DNA of 64,000 nucleotides from Drouetiella sp036703255 (GCA_036703255.1 DATNPL010000092.1:95896-159895); one strand, 5' to 3'. Positions 1-8,928 are shown, numbered from the stretch's first letter. Program-made: numbers and translations. Notes: generated by a model from the letters alone, not told the origin.

Positions 1-291
1 GGCGCAACTCCTTTTCAGGCTTTTATCAAGGTCTTACTCCCCGAACTCATTCCTGCAATACTCTCGGGCTGTTTACTCGCCTTCATCCTCAGTATGGATG
101 ACTTGCTGATCTCTGGATTTACGGCGGGTAGTGGAACAACAACGCTGCCGATGCTGATTTATAGCCGGGTGCGGACTGGCGTTAGGCCGGATATCAACGC
201 TCTGAGTGTTGTGCTGATCTTGATGTCTGCCTTCCTGGCTTTAGCCTCTGAATATATGCGCTACAGGGGCGATCGGAAGCGCTTAAGCTAA
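1..291 (+). CDS. potC: ABC transporter permease, PotC-like (3' end only)
   Basis: The reading frame is open from the first base of the window, so this is the C-terminal ~96 residues of a gene that starts upstream. The segment begins with the end of an EAA-loop-like stretch (F-x-K-V-L-L-P-E-L-I-P-A-I-L-S-G), then a membrane helix, the sequence DDLLISGFTAG and a last membrane helix near the C-terminus. This arrangement is typical of the PotC/PotB-type inner membrane permeases of spermidine/putrescine ABC transporters (BPD_transp_1 family). The substrate is inferred from the family. The rest of the operon lies outside the window. Confidence 0.75.
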   Translation, partial: GATPFQAFIKVLLPELIPAILSGCLLAFILSMDDLLISGFTAGSGTTTLPMLIYSRVRTGVRPDINALSVVLILMSAFLALASEYMRYRGDRKRLS

Positions 292-329
292 CAGCAGAAT
301 TTTGGCCTCACGGCAAACAAAATTTTGGC

Positions 330-1364
330 CTAGCTCAGCCGACCTGCCAAGCGTTCATCATAGATTCGCTCATTGCGGTTATCAACCATTAACACTCGAA
401 CTTGCTTGATGGGTGACTCTTCAATCACATAGCAAATTCGGTAGTCACCTGAACGGATGCGGTAGATTTTGCCATGTCGAGAAATAAACTTTCTCAGGTA
501 GTCGCAGTCGCGAGGTCTGGGATCGGTTTGCAGCGCAAAGACCTTACCCATCACCTTTTTGTACTCGCGATCGGGCAGATCTTCTAAATCGCCCAAATAT
601 TCAATCTTCAACCCATAGCTACCGCTCGTTTTCTCTAGCTCGTCGTTTTCTAACGCCTGATCTATTCTGGCAGCACCTAGCTTACGGTTGGCTTGACCTA
701 GGCTTTCTTTAAGGACAGTATTTTCAGCGCCTAGAGCTTGAACTTGGTTCGAGTATCTTTCTGCTAAATCCTCAAATTGCCGACGCTTGCTCTGCTCTTC
801 ATCGATCGCGTCATGCATCAAATTAATATATTCATCTCGGTTAGCAATTTCCTGCTGCAAGACCAGCTTTTTAGAAAGCTCTCGCTCTAACTTGCTAATC
901 TTTGTTTGATATTCTTTGTGAGACAGACGGCTGGCTTGAAGCTGCTCCGATAGTTCACGCGTTTTCAGTTCGATCTCAGTCTTACTTTGAAGCTCTAATT
1001 GCAGCTTATCTGCCACAAGCTGCGATCGAATCTTAACTTCCTTTAGCTCATTTTGCAGCAGAGCGGTTTCAGTCCGCATCTCTCCACAAATCTGGTTCTC
1101 AAGCTGCGTCTTTTGAATAAGCTGGTGGGCTGTTTCAGTTTGCTCCCAGGCACACCAGCCTAAAAAACCTGCAAATAGCCCTAGAAAAACCGTGTAATTC
1201 AGCCAGTTGAGGATAACGGTAATCAAAAGCGTCCCCGAAGCAACGATTAATCCTTTGACTAGTCGATTTTTCAACATAGGCTGCGTCCATTGATGTGGAT
1301 TACGGAGGGCTGATCTTAGCGCCGAGATTATCCAGCTAGGAGTGACGGAACAGCCTTTTATCAC
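330..1364 (-). CDS. Membrane-anchored coiled-coil protein with C-terminal RelE/ParE-like domain
   Basis: A 344-residue protein. Residues ~35-54 and ~57-73 are two hydrophobic membrane segments. Residues ~80-235 are a long, Glu/Lys/Gln-rich predicted coiled coil. Residues ~265-335 look like a RelE-family fold: DREYKKVMGKVFALQTDP, then the hallmark YRIRSGDYRICYVI (301-314) and VRVLMVDNRNE near the end. Free RelE toxins are ~85-100 residues, so this is a fusion in which the RNase-like domain sits at the end of a membrane-tethered stalk. No separate antitoxin gene is adjacent. The start used is GTG. An ATG at residue 30 (position 1277) would keep both membrane segments and is equally possible. 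The domain call is by motif; activity is unknown. Confidence 0.7.
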   Translation of the reverse strand: MIKGCSVTPSWIISALRSALRNPHQWTQPMLKNRLVKGLIVASGTLLITVILNWLNYTVFLGLFAGFLGWCAWEQTETAHQLIQKTQLENQICGEMRTETALLQNELKEVKIRSQLVADKLQLELQSKTEIELKTRELSEQLQASRLSHKEYQTKISKLERELSKKLVLQQEIANRDEYINLMHDAIDEEQSKRRQFEDLAERYSNQVQALGAENTVLKESLGQANRKLGAARIDQALENDELEKTSGSYGLKIEYLGDLEDLPDREYKKVMGKVFALQTDPRPRDCDYLRKFISRHGKIYRIRSGDYRICYVIEESPIKQVRVLMVDNRNERIYDERLAGRLS

Positions 1365-1971
1365 CTACAAACAGAATTCAATCTTAGTTGAGAGGCTTCA
1401 GTCTATTGGTGCCTTTGGTAACGAATTTCAGTAAAGGTGTTCAGGACAGTCTAGCTTTTTGCCCAATCATTTGCCCAATCAAGTGCCTACTCTACAGTTC
1501 CGTAAAAAGCACAATTGGGAGCTACAGGCTGTTGTAGGTCGTTCAGTACTTTTTCAGGAAAATAGCTGCCCTTTAAAAACAATCTGGTTTTTAGCCAAGT
1601 TGCTATCCACATCCAGCCATAGAAGCTCAAAAGGGTTGGAAACAGTTTTAGCTAGAAGCTATTGCGGTCGGGGATTGCTGAAGTTGAGGGCGATCGCTGT
1701 GCTTATTCATTATCTGTGCGCTTCCCTCAAATTTCGGGAACTCTGAACCTAAGTTCATCCTACAAAAGAGCCTGTGCTCTCAGAGTAACCCTGGTGGATT
1801 GGGAACCTGCTGAAATCATTGAAATCTCGTAGATGGGGTCAGCCTCATCTGACGAAATCAGCTCCAGCATCAGGTTTCGCACTGCTCAATCCAACCCCAA
1901 AAGGAAGATGTGTCAACTCGTCAGCCTCAGATTGAAAACATTAGTTAGAAAAACTCACCCAGATTCCTGTC
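1365..1971. other. Intergenic region, no convincing gene
   Basis: About 600 bases between the coiled-coil/RelE gene and the first glycosyltransferase. A TTG-initiated 95-codon open frame (1459-1746) has no ribosome-binding site and no recognisable protein features, so I do not call it. A short direct repeat (TTTGCCCAATCA twice, near 1457-1479) is present. The region probably holds the promoter of the glycosyltransferase cluster, but I cannot place it. Confidence 0.5.
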
Positions 1972-2934
1972 ATGAGTAGAGCAATTATTGGCATGATGAC
2001 CTCATACCAGGGTCTAACTCAGAGCGACTGGTTATGGCAGCAAACGCCTCATTCTTTTGGCATTTGGAAAAATATTCAAATGCTTAAAAATGCGCCAAAG
2101 CCGGATTACTTACTGCTATATCAATACGATTTTCATCGACAGCAACCTCTTGATAAAAGCTGGCTATCTCGTTTTCAAAAAACGCCACCGATCGAAACAG
2201 CTTCCCTAACTCAAGCTCAACTTCGAGGGGTTCCCAAAGAGAAGACTATCTACCTCCTACGAGAGCCGCCGCTGGAGGAAGTTCAACAGCAAAACTGCAT
2301 CAACTACAAGTTAGCAAAAGACTATTGCAGTTATATTTCAGGCGCAGATGATTTAGCCCCTACCCCAGACTACATGCCCGCAATTTGGTATCACGCCAAC
2401 TCTTTTCGTGAACTCGATCAAATGCCAATTCCAGAAAAGATGGCTCCCTGTAGCTGGATCACCTCTGGCATCAATCGCACAGCAAATCATCGCCAACGAT
2501 TGGATTTTTTGCAAAAGATTCAGCAGGCTGAATTAAAAATTGACTTTTACGGTCGCAATCTTCCCAGCCATATTCAAAGCCAAGGGGAAATTAAAAACAA
2601 GTGGTATAGTATGGCTCCTTACTATTACAACTTAGCGATCGAAAACTATGCTGGCAACTCCTGGTATGTGAGTGAAAAACTGTGGGATTCTCTATTAGCC
2701 TGGTGTTTGCCAATCTATTACGGAGGTTCAGCCGCCGATCGCCTGTTGCCGCCTAACAGTTTTTTACGCTTACCTAGCTTAGATGAAAAGGGAATAGCCT
2801 ACATCCAAGAAATTATCACGACACCAGATGCTTGGCATGAGCGAAAAGAGGCGATCGCTGAAGCACGTCAAATTATTTTGCATAAGCTCAATCTTTTGAA
2901 CTGGTTATCTGAATTTATAGAGCCGTCTTGTTAA
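1972..2934 (+). CDS. GT10-like (fucosyltransferase-type) glycosyltransferase
   Basis: A 320-residue soluble protein. Its C-terminal half carries the family-10 glycosyltransferase signature: YNLAIENY at residues ~219-226, then WYVSEKLWDSLLAWCLPIYYG (231-251, with Glu-Lys as the expected nucleotide-sugar binding pair) and a short Leu/Pro-rich tail. GT10 enzymes transfer fucose from GDP-fucose in alpha-1,3/1,4 linkage, but cyanobacterial members are rarely characterised, so donor and acceptor are inferred. It is the first of three consecutive plus-strand glycosyltransferases spaced by 46 and 52 bases, probably one unit for surface glycan synthesis. Confidence 0.8.
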   Translation: MSRAIIGMMTSYQGLTQSDWLWQQTPHSFGIWKNIQMLKNAPKPDYLLLYQYDFHRQQPLDKSWLSRFQKTPPIETASLTQAQLRGVPKEKTIYLLREPPLEEVQQQNCINYKLAKDYCSYISGADDLAPTPDYMPAIWYHANSFRELDQMPIPEKMAPCSWITSGINRTANHRQRLDFLQKIQQAELKIDFYGRNLPSHIQSQGEIKNKWYSMAPYYYNLAIENYAGNSWYVSEKLWDSLLAWCLPIYYGGSAADRLLPPNSFLRLPSLDEKGIAYIQEIITTPDAWHERKEAIAEARQIILHKLNLLNWLSEFIEPSC

Positions 2935-2980
2935 TGCTAAACCATATGAATATCAATAGTAATAAGGCTGAACGGCAACT

Positions 2981-3970
2981 ATGAATGGGATCTGCACGTT
3001 AGCCAATGATCAGGTTTATCATCAGCTAGTTGCCTTACTCAACAGCATTGAAGTCTTTATGGGCAAAGACATGCCTGTGTGTGTCTATCCATATGACGAC
3101 AACACAAGTCGAATTGCCGCAGAAATCGATCGCCGATCTAATGCTCAGCTTTACTCAGATTCGCTTTCAATTCAACATTGGGATCGTTTCGCTAGGCAGG
3201 TTTGGGATACGCATCCCACAGCACAGCAGCGTTGGAAAAGCAGCGATCGCAACTTCTATTATCGGGTAGGAACGCATCGGCGTTTTTGTGCCTTTGATGC
3301 TCCGTTCGATCGCTTCCTTTATATGGATGCCGACACCGTTTTACTCAATTCTGTTGACTTCATTTTCGATCAGCTAGATCAACAAGACTGGATTGTTTAT
3401 GACTTTCAATTCAAAGACTTAAGCCATGTTTACGATCAGACATCGCCCCGTCTAACGCAGGTTTTTTCAGAGACCCAGCTTTCTCATATTTTTTGTTCTG
3501 GCTTTTATGCATCACGCCAGGGCATATTTAGCACAGCGCAGCAAGAGTGGCTGCTTTCAGAGTTGAAGGCAGGAGATGCCGAGATTCTTTATCCAATGGC
3601 TCCTGATCAGACTCTACTCAATTACATGGTGATGAAATCTCAATCGTCTAGCTTCAATTTTGCCTTAGAGCTGCCATCACAGCAAAAGACAGGATGCTGC
3701 GTCACCTCTTTAGGATTTGTAGCCCAAGACCATCGGCTATTCGATCGCGGCAATCCACTCACCTATCTACACTATATTGGTCTGTCTTCTAGCCTGTTTA
3801 ATCGAGTGTGTGAAGGTGAAAATATCGATTTTCCCTATCGAGATCTGTTCCTCTACTATCGCTATTTGCATGAGCCTGAGCAGCGGCCAAACTTTGTGGG
3901 TCAACCGAAGCCTTATGACACTCCTAAGATGCGAGAGCGGATTCTACAAAAGCTGAGGCTCAGTCGATAA
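2981..3970 (+). CDS. GT8-like glycosyltransferase, Npun_R2821/R2822-type
   Basis: A 329-residue protein of a cyanobacterial family related to nucleotide-diphospho-sugar (GT-A fold) transferases. The N-terminal MNGICTLAND is followed by PYDDN (residues 37-41). The metal-binding DxD motif is FLYMDADTVLL, with Asp116 and Asp118. A conserved YLHYIG sits late in the protein. It shares the PYDDN, DxD and late YLH motifs with its downstream neighbour, so the two are paralogues. The family assignment is from recognition; substrate unknown. Likely co-transcribed with the GT10 gene. Confidence 0.75.
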   Translation: MNGICTLANDQVYHQLVALLNSIEVFMGKDMPVCVYPYDDNTSRIAAEIDRRSNAQLYSDSLSIQHWDRFARQVWDTHPTAQQRWKSSDRNFYYRVGTHRRFCAFDAPFDRFLYMDADTVLLNSVDFIFDQLDQQDWIVYDFQFKDLSHVYDQTSPRLTQVFSETQLSHIFCSGFYASRQGIFSTAQQEWLLSELKAGDAEILYPMAPDQTLLNYMVMKSQSSSFNFALELPSQQKTGCCVTSLGFVAQDHRLFDRGNPLTYLHYIGLSSSLFNRVCEGENIDFPYRDLFLYYRYLHEPEQRPNFVGQPKPYDTPKMRERILQKLRLSR

Positions 3971-4022
3971 TGTTCCACTCACTAATGTCCGATCAAGTCA
4001 CGTCTAACTTAGATTAAAAACA

Positions 4023-4937
4023 ATGAAACGAGGGATCTATATTACCGCCAACGATCGCGTCATTGACCATGCGATCGCCCTACTGAACAGTATCCGTCAA
4101 CACGATACTGAAACTCCTGTCGTCCTGATTCCCTACGATGACAACTATCAACTCGTAGCAGATACATTGGCCGAAAAGTTTGGCGTACAGATTTATCCAG
4201 ATCTAGCCTTTATCGATCGCCTTTCTCAACGGCTTCACGAAATTTTTGGCGATCGCTTTTTCGCCCGTCCCAATCAATTTCGCAAACAGGCTTGCTGGTT
4301 CGGTGATTTCGATCAGTTTTTGTACATTGATACCGACATTGTTGTTTTTGAGAAAATTAGCGATCGCCTCAATCATTTAGCCGAAGCTGACTTTATTTGC
4401 AACGACTATCAGCATCGGGGCGGCATCGCCAACGTTTTCACATCCAAAGTCTTAGAAGAACAAATCTTCACAGCCGCCGAATGTCAGGAAGTTTTTAATG
4501 GCGGGTTTTGGGGTTCTAAGCAGGGACTGATCACTGAGGCAGATCTCTACGCCACGTTTGCCGAATGCGCGGCTCATCCAGAGTATTTTGACTTTTCTCA
4601 AAAAACTTCTGATCAACCCATCATCAACTACATGGTGCTAAAGCAGCTATCCCGACGCTACAACATCGCCCGACAGTCCCACAAGGCTCCTGGCAACTGG
4701 GCGGGCAGTCCGCATTTTGTCAGAGAGGGCGATCGCCTGATCGATACTCAAATTGCTCAGCCCCTGCACTACCTACATTGGGCAGGCATCAAGATTCAGC
4801 CTGGATGTCCCTACTGGGAGATTTGGGAGCATTATCGCTATCTGAATGAACCCAAGCCAGCACAGTTGGCACCTCAACCTGCGGTGGGCAGCTTACGGAA
4901 AGTGATGGATCAGGCGATCGCGCGGTTTAGGGCTTAA
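4023..4937 (+). CDS. GT8-like glycosyltransferase, Npun_R2821/R2822-type (paralogue)
   Basis: A 304-residue paralogue of the preceding gene. It has IPYDDN at residues ~36-41, the DxD motif FLYIDTDIVVF (Asp103, Asp105), a mid-protein FNGGFWGSKQG, SDQPIINYMVLK and LHYLHWAG near the C-terminus. These are GT-A-fold features; donor and acceptor are unknown. It closes the three-gene glycosyltransferase cluster. Its last 11 bases overlap the 3' end of the convergent YggT gene, leaving no room for a separate terminator. Confidence 0.75.
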   Translation: MKRGIYITANDRVIDHAIALLNSIRQHDTETPVVLIPYDDNYQLVADTLAEKFGVQIYPDLAFIDRLSQRLHEIFGDRFFARPNQFRKQACWFGDFDQFLYIDTDIVVFEKISDRLNHLAEADFICNDYQHRGGIANVFTSKVLEEQIFTAAECQEVFNGGFWGSKQGLITEADLYATFAECAAHPEYFDFSQKTSDQPIINYMVLKQLSRRYNIARQSHKAPGNWAGSPHFVREGDRLIDTQIAQPLHYLHWAGIKIQPGCPYWEIWEHYRYLNEPKPAQLAPQPAVGSLRKVMDQAIARFRA

Positions 4938-5220
4938 ACGTCAACATCGTCAAAAGACCCTGTTGCCCCAGCAGAATTTCTCTGATTAGACTAAAAATTC
5001 CTACCCAAATAATCGGAGTCACATCTACGCCGCCGACGGGAGCCACCAGCTTTCTCAGGGGAATCAGCAGGGGTTCAGTCGGTGCAGAGACTAGCTTGTA
5101 GGGCATCCGGCTCAGGTCAATTTGCGGATACCAGGTCAGAATGATTCGGAAAATGAATAGCAACACTATCAGCCCTAGCAGCAGGGAGAGCGTTAGGTTG
5201 GCGATCGCAGCAGCAGTCAT
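4927..5220 (-). CDS. YggT family membrane protein
   Basis: A 97-residue protein with two hydrophobic helices (residues ~8-28 and ~68-85) separated by a loop containing the family hallmark TWYPQIDLSRMPY and TEPLLIPLRKLVAPVGGVDVTPI. YggT/YlmG proteins are small inner-membrane proteins. In plastids and cyanobacteria relatives are linked to cytochrome b6f haem attachment (CCB3) and to nucleoid or cell-division organisation, but the exact role here is not known. It converges on and overlaps the glycosyltransferase gene by 11 bases. Confidence 0.85.
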   Translation of the reverse strand: MTAAAIANLTLSLLLGLIVLLFIFRIILTWYPQIDLSRMPYKLVSAPTEPLLIPLRKLVAPVGGVDVTPIIWVGIFSLIREILLGQQGLLTMLTFKP

Positions 5221-5561
5221 AAGGACTTGAATAAATGCCTATAGGTTGAGATCTGGGACTGAAACTCAAAAATCAGATTAGATATGTTAAGTTTCACAAA
5301 GCTTTTTTAAGCTGTTCATCTCTATCTTAGCGTTTCAGCGACCTGCAAAATTGGGAGGAAGCAAGGGGTTCAATGCCTGTGTCTCAACCCGTGAAGCCTT
5401 TTCTTGCTAAGACTTGATCCCGCCTCCCTAACGCCTCTTTATGTCTTCACGGCACAGGAGATTGAGATTTCCTGTCCCACTAGGCTTCTCAAAGGATTGA
5501 TAGACCTATAAGATCGTAATTAACAAAAAGTTGCCTTTACAGCGTTCGAGGATAAAACCCT
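5221..5561. other. Divergent intergenic region upstream of yggT and psbX
   Basis: A 341-base spacer between the minus-strand yggT start and psbX. It must contain both promoters. The psbX start has GAGG ten bases upstream of ATG as a plausible ribosome-binding site. I see no gene and no strong hairpin. Confidence 0.4.
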
Positions 5562-5681
5562 ATGACCCCTTCTTTAGTGAATTTCTTTTACAGCATCCTG
5601 GCAGGCGTGGTCATTATTGTGATTCCTATCGTGGTAGCACTGGTTTTCGTTAGCCAAAAGGACAAAATTCAGCGCTCCTAG
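5562..5681 (+). CDS. psbX: Photosystem II protein PsbX
   Basis: A 39-residue open frame (MTPSLVNFFYSILAGVVIIV...) with a single central membrane helix and the conserved C-terminus VSQKDKIQRS, which matches the PsbX pattern of a short lumenal N-terminus, one helix and a stromal QKDKI tail. PsbX is a low-molecular-mass PSII core subunit near cytochrome b559 and the QB site. GAGG lies ten bases before the ATG. The next gene downstream is ycf66, a common neighbour of psbX in cyanobacteria, which supports the call. Confidence 0.93.
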   Translation: MTPSLVNFFYSILAGVVIIVIPIVVALVFVSQKDKIQRS

Positions 5682-5858
5682 GTTTTTCGGAGGTGATCTG
5701 AATCAGCGGTAGCTAGGATGGAGTCAAATAGCCTTTTCAGACTCCGCTTCCCCTGTTCCGTCTCATGCTGTCTCTACAGCTCTTCAGATGTAAGACTTTG
5801 GCAAGCAGATAGATGTCAGTTCTCGAAACGGCGCATATCTTAAGTTGCCGGGGTCTTT

Positions 5859-5902
5859 TAGTTTTAGAAGTGCTGCGCTAAGCGCGGCACTTCTAAAAAC
5901 TA
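5859..5902. repeat. Palindrome between psbX and ycf66
   Basis: Arms TAGTTTTAGAAGTGC and GCACTTCTAAAAACTA close over GCGCTAAGCGC, with one bulge and one G-T pair. It is structurally like the CTCCG-loop palindromes elsewhere in the window, but here the loop is CTAAG. It could end the psbX transcript, although no clear T run follows. Confidence 0.6.
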
Positions 5903-5997
5903 CTACAGGCTAATTAGTTTGCGATCCTAAGTAGATTCCAGTTGAGAGTCGCTAACATGGGAACAGATCGATGGGTCAGGTCAACGGAGAGAACTAA

Positions 5998-6747
5998 ATG
6001 GTAAACATCGGTTTTGGCGTAGGCAGTTTGGTTGGCATTGTGCTTGCCCTCGGAGGGGTTGGACTCTATTTTTTGCGTACAGTGCGGCCTGCACTCGCCA
6101 GAGACCAAGACATTGCTCTGGCAGTTATTGCGGTTGGATGCGGCGGAATCTTGTTCTTCAACAGCTGGCGGCAAGATATTGTGCTTCAGTTTGGTCAGTT
6201 TATGCTGACAGGAGCCGCCATCTGGTTTGCCGTTGAAGCCATCCGCCTCAGAGGCATTGCCACAGAGCAAGCCAAGCGCAGTACTCCTATAGTGGACGAC
6301 GATCGCCCTGTTAGCCGAGTCTACAGAGCTGAGCTAGATGATCTAACTCCTTTGGATAACAGCCGCACGGTGACAAGACGCATTCGCGGCTCTAAAGAGA
6401 GTCGCCCAGATGATGTGGACGGCTACGATGATGATGTGCGCCGTCGGTCTTCTAGCCGCAATGCCGACCGCCCCCGTCGCCCCCGTTCATCCCGTCCGCT
6501 GCCTTCTGATCGCGCTGAGAGCCGGAGCGTTTGGGATGATGACTATCAGGACAGTCGCCCTGCAAGCGATCGCAGTTCAGATTGGGGAGACAGCCGCAGT
6601 GCCCGTCCGGGTGTCAGAGAAGAGCGCGTGTCTTCTAGCCGATCGCCACGCCAGCGTCCTCCACAAGATTCTTCGCGTCGGAGAAACGACAGCAGCGACT
6701 ATGTAGATTACCAGCCGATTGACTATCCGGGAGAAGATCTGCGATAG
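5998..6747 (+). CDS. ycf66: Ycf66 family protein
   Basis: A 249-residue protein. The N-terminal ~90 residues hold three hydrophobic segments (MVNIGFGVGSLVGIVLALGG, then DIALAVIAVGCGGILFF, then FGQFMLTGAAIWFAVEAIRLRG), the Ycf66 domain found in cyanobacteria and some plastids. The rest is a disordered, Arg/Ser/Asp-rich tail with many RRRSSSR and RPRRPRSS stretches. Function is unknown; co-location with psbX suggests a thylakoid role. GGAGAG seven bases before the ATG supports the start. Confidence 0.88.
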   Translation: MVNIGFGVGSLVGIVLALGGVGLYFLRTVRPALARDQDIALAVIAVGCGGILFFNSWRQDIVLQFGQFMLTGAAIWFAVEAIRLRGIATEQAKRSTPIVDDDRPVSRVYRAELDDLTPLDNSRTVTRRIRGSKESRPDDVDGYDDDVRRRSSSRNADRPRRPRSSRPLPSDRAESRSVWDDDYQDSRPASDRSSDWGDSRSARPGVREERVSSSRSPRQRPPQDSSRRRNDSSDYVDYQPIDYPGEDLR

Positions 6748-6848
6748 GGCGGTTACTTGTGCTTGCAGCTTAGCTTTCTCTGGCTTTGATCTCGATCTTT
6801 ACGATCGGTCTGTTAACGAACATAAAACTCCAAAGATTCTAATCATTT

Positions 6849-6878
6849 GAAGACTGCATGAGCGGTCTTCATTTTTTT
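6849..6878 (+). terminator. Rho-independent terminator after ycf66
   Basis: GAAGACTGC-ATGA-GCGGTCTTC forms a nine-pair stem (one G-T pair) followed by seven T residues. It lies ~100 bases after the ycf66 stop and is correctly placed to end the psbX-ycf66 transcript. Confidence 0.75.
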
Positions 6879-7345
6879 AAATTTTTCAGTAAATTTACCG
6901 TAAGGTCGAAACCAAAATGAACGCGCGATCGTAGGTTCTATAGGAGATTCTATGCGATTGCTCTGCCATAAATTTGATCGCTGCGAGCAGCCGCTTCGGG
7001 CTGTCATTTGAGTTTTTCAGAGTTAAGCTGGGATTGAAGTTGGATAGACGGGTACTCTACTCTTATCCAGGCCACAAGCTATCTAGGGCAGAAGCTTGCC
7101 TTTGTCCCGGATGGTAGAGGAAGAGCGATGAAAATATATAGATTAGTTGATGAAATTGCGATCGCCAAACTGTTCCTACTGACCTTTGTGAATTAGCTAA
7201 GTTTGATAGAACTTAATTTGCTAGATTTTCCAATTAATCTTTTTAAGAATCATCTCTAGCGCCCTCACACTTTTCGCTCCTTACGTCTTTAATTTCGTTA
7301 CTTTTTTCGCTTCGTTACAGTAGCCACTCACTCGAAAGCCATAGC
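6879..7345. other. Intergenic region upstream of the secreted protease
   Basis: About 470 bases without a credible open frame. The last 150 bases before 7346 are AT-rich and probably contain the protease promoter, which I cannot place precisely. No RNA gene was recognised. Confidence 0.4.
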
Positions 7346-8857
7346 ATGAAGAGCAAGTTTTTCCGTGTCGCAACTTCAGGATTCGCTGTTGTCGGAACCG
7401 CAGTGGGTCTTAACCTCATCAACGCAGTTTCTTCTGTGGAACTGCTGAGCCTAAGCCAGTTTGGACAACACCCGCATCCTGCCCTAGCGCAAGATGCTGA
7501 AGACACCGTCAATGTTTCGGTCTATGAAAAGGCGAGTCCTGCCGTTGTCTCTATCGATGCTGGGAAAGGCACGGGTAGCGGCAGCATTATCTCTGCGGAT
7601 GGAACCATTCTTACCAATGCCCATGTCGTTGCTGGCTCCGAGACCGTTAAGGTGACGCTGGCAGATGGCCGCTCTTTTGAAGCTGACGTGGTTGCATTTG
7701 GCGAGTCAGGTCTAGATTTGGCGATCGTAAAAATTCGCGGACAAAGCAACTTGCCCACGCTGAAGCTAGCCAATGCGGGCGCTGCTAGCGTAGGGCAACG
7801 CGCCTTTGCGATCGGCAATCCGTTTGGTCAATTTCAAGGCACTTTTACCACCGGGATTATTAGCCGCATTGATCGCGATCGCGGCTTGTTGCAAACAGAT
7901 GCGGCTATTAATCCGGGTAACTCAGGTGGGCCACTGTTGAACAGTCAAGGTGAGATTGTCGGCGTCAACAGCGCCATTTTTTCTCCGGGCGAACGCACAG
8001 GCAACATTGGTATTGGTTTTGCCATCTCGATCGATCGCGTTCAGCCTTTTCTCGTGGCAGTTCGGGAAGGACGTGCCCCCCGGACGGCTCAGCAGTCACC
8101 CATGTTGGGGGGTGGGCAGACAGCCCAGAAAATCACGTTGAATAGCTCCATTGAAGGAAAGCTCGATCGCACCAGCGGCACGCTCTCATCTGACAACAGC
8201 TATTACAACGCCTACACCTTTGAAGGCAGAGCCGGACAGCGCGTTGTGGTTGAGATGTCTAGTAGCGATCTTGACTCTTACCTGATCCTGCTATCGGCAG
8301 ATGGGACTGATCTTGCCCAAGATGACGACAGCGGCGGCGGCTCTAATTCAAAGCTAGAAATTGCCTTGCCTGCTGACGGCACCTACACTATTTTGGCCAA
8401 TGCCTACGGTTCGGGGCAGACGGGCAGCTACAGCCTTCGCGTTGCAGCAGGTACAGGCGCTCAGTCAATGAGTGCAATACCTGACAGTCAGCCGAGTCAA
8501 CGTCCTGCTCAACCTAACCGACCCAATGGCCAACAGGGGGGAATTTTACTGCAACAGCAGGGAACTTTAGGCCCAGGTGCGCCCATCCTGCAATCAGATG
8601 GCAGTTTCTACCGCGAGCACACTTTCCGAGGCAGCGCCGGGCAGACCGTGACGGTTTCGCTAGAAAGCTCGGACTTTGATACCTATCTCATTGTGCTGGA
8701 CGAAAACGAGCAGCTGTTGGGGCAAAATGACGACACCTCTGCCAACAGCACTAATTCGTCCCTGACCCTGACCCTTCCTGTAACTGGAACCTATCGAGTG
8801 ATCGCCAACACCTACGATCGCACAGGTCAAGGGGAATATACCTTAATGGTGCGATAG
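7346..8857 (+). CDS. Secreted trypsin-like serine protease with two C-terminal PPC domains
   Basis: A 503-residue exported protein. A signal peptide ends near ALAQD (residue ~50). The protease domain (~55-240) has the HtrA/trypsin triad: His93 in TNAHVV, Asp124 in LDLAIV and Ser193 in GNSGGPL. The usual HtrA PDZ domain is missing. Two bacterial pre-peptidase C-terminal (PPC) domains follow, ~265-368 and ~400-503, each with the pattern SYLI/TYLI-VL followed by DDD or NDDT and a closing GSY or GEY-TLMV strand. They are joined by a Pro/Gln/Asn linker. It most likely acts in the periplasm or outside the cell, either in quality control or as a secreted protease. A strong terminator follows. Confidence 0.85.
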   Translation: MKSKFFRVATSGFAVVGTAVGLNLINAVSSVELLSLSQFGQHPHPALAQDAEDTVNVSVYEKASPAVVSIDAGKGTGSGSIISADGTILTNAHVVAGSETVKVTLADGRSFEADVVAFGESGLDLAIVKIRGQSNLPTLKLANAGAASVGQRAFAIGNPFGQFQGTFTTGIISRIDRDRGLLQTDAAINPGNSGGPLLNSQGEIVGVNSAIFSPGERTGNIGIGFAISIDRVQPFLVAVREGRAPRTAQQSPMLGGGQTAQKITLNSSIEGKLDRTSGTLSSDNSYYNAYTFEGRAGQRVVVEMSSSDLDSYLILLSADGTDLAQDDDSGGGSNSKLEIALPADGTYTILANAYGSGQTGSYSLRVAAGTGAQSMSAIPDSQPSQRPAQPNRPNGQQGGILLQQQGTLGPGAPILQSDGSFYREHTFRGSAGQTVTVSLESSDFDTYLIVLDENEQLLGQNDDTSANSTNSSLTLTLPVTGTYRVIANTYDRTGQGEYTLMVR

Positions 8858-8894
8858 AAGAGTGCAATAGAGCCGTACCCTCACAAGACTTAGC

Positions 8895-8928
8895 AAGTCC
8901 GGTGTTCCTTGAAACACCGGACTTTTTT
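8895..8928 (+). terminator. Rho-independent terminator after the protease gene
   Basis: A perfect 12-bp stem (AAGTCCGGTGTT / AACACCGGACTT) with a six-base loop is followed by a run of T residues, ~40 bases after the protease stop codon. Confidence 0.9.

Noticed and set aside
1459..1746. 95-codon TTG-initiated plus-strand frame
   Set aside because: No ribosome-binding site, no recognisable protein features, and the composition is not like coding sequence.
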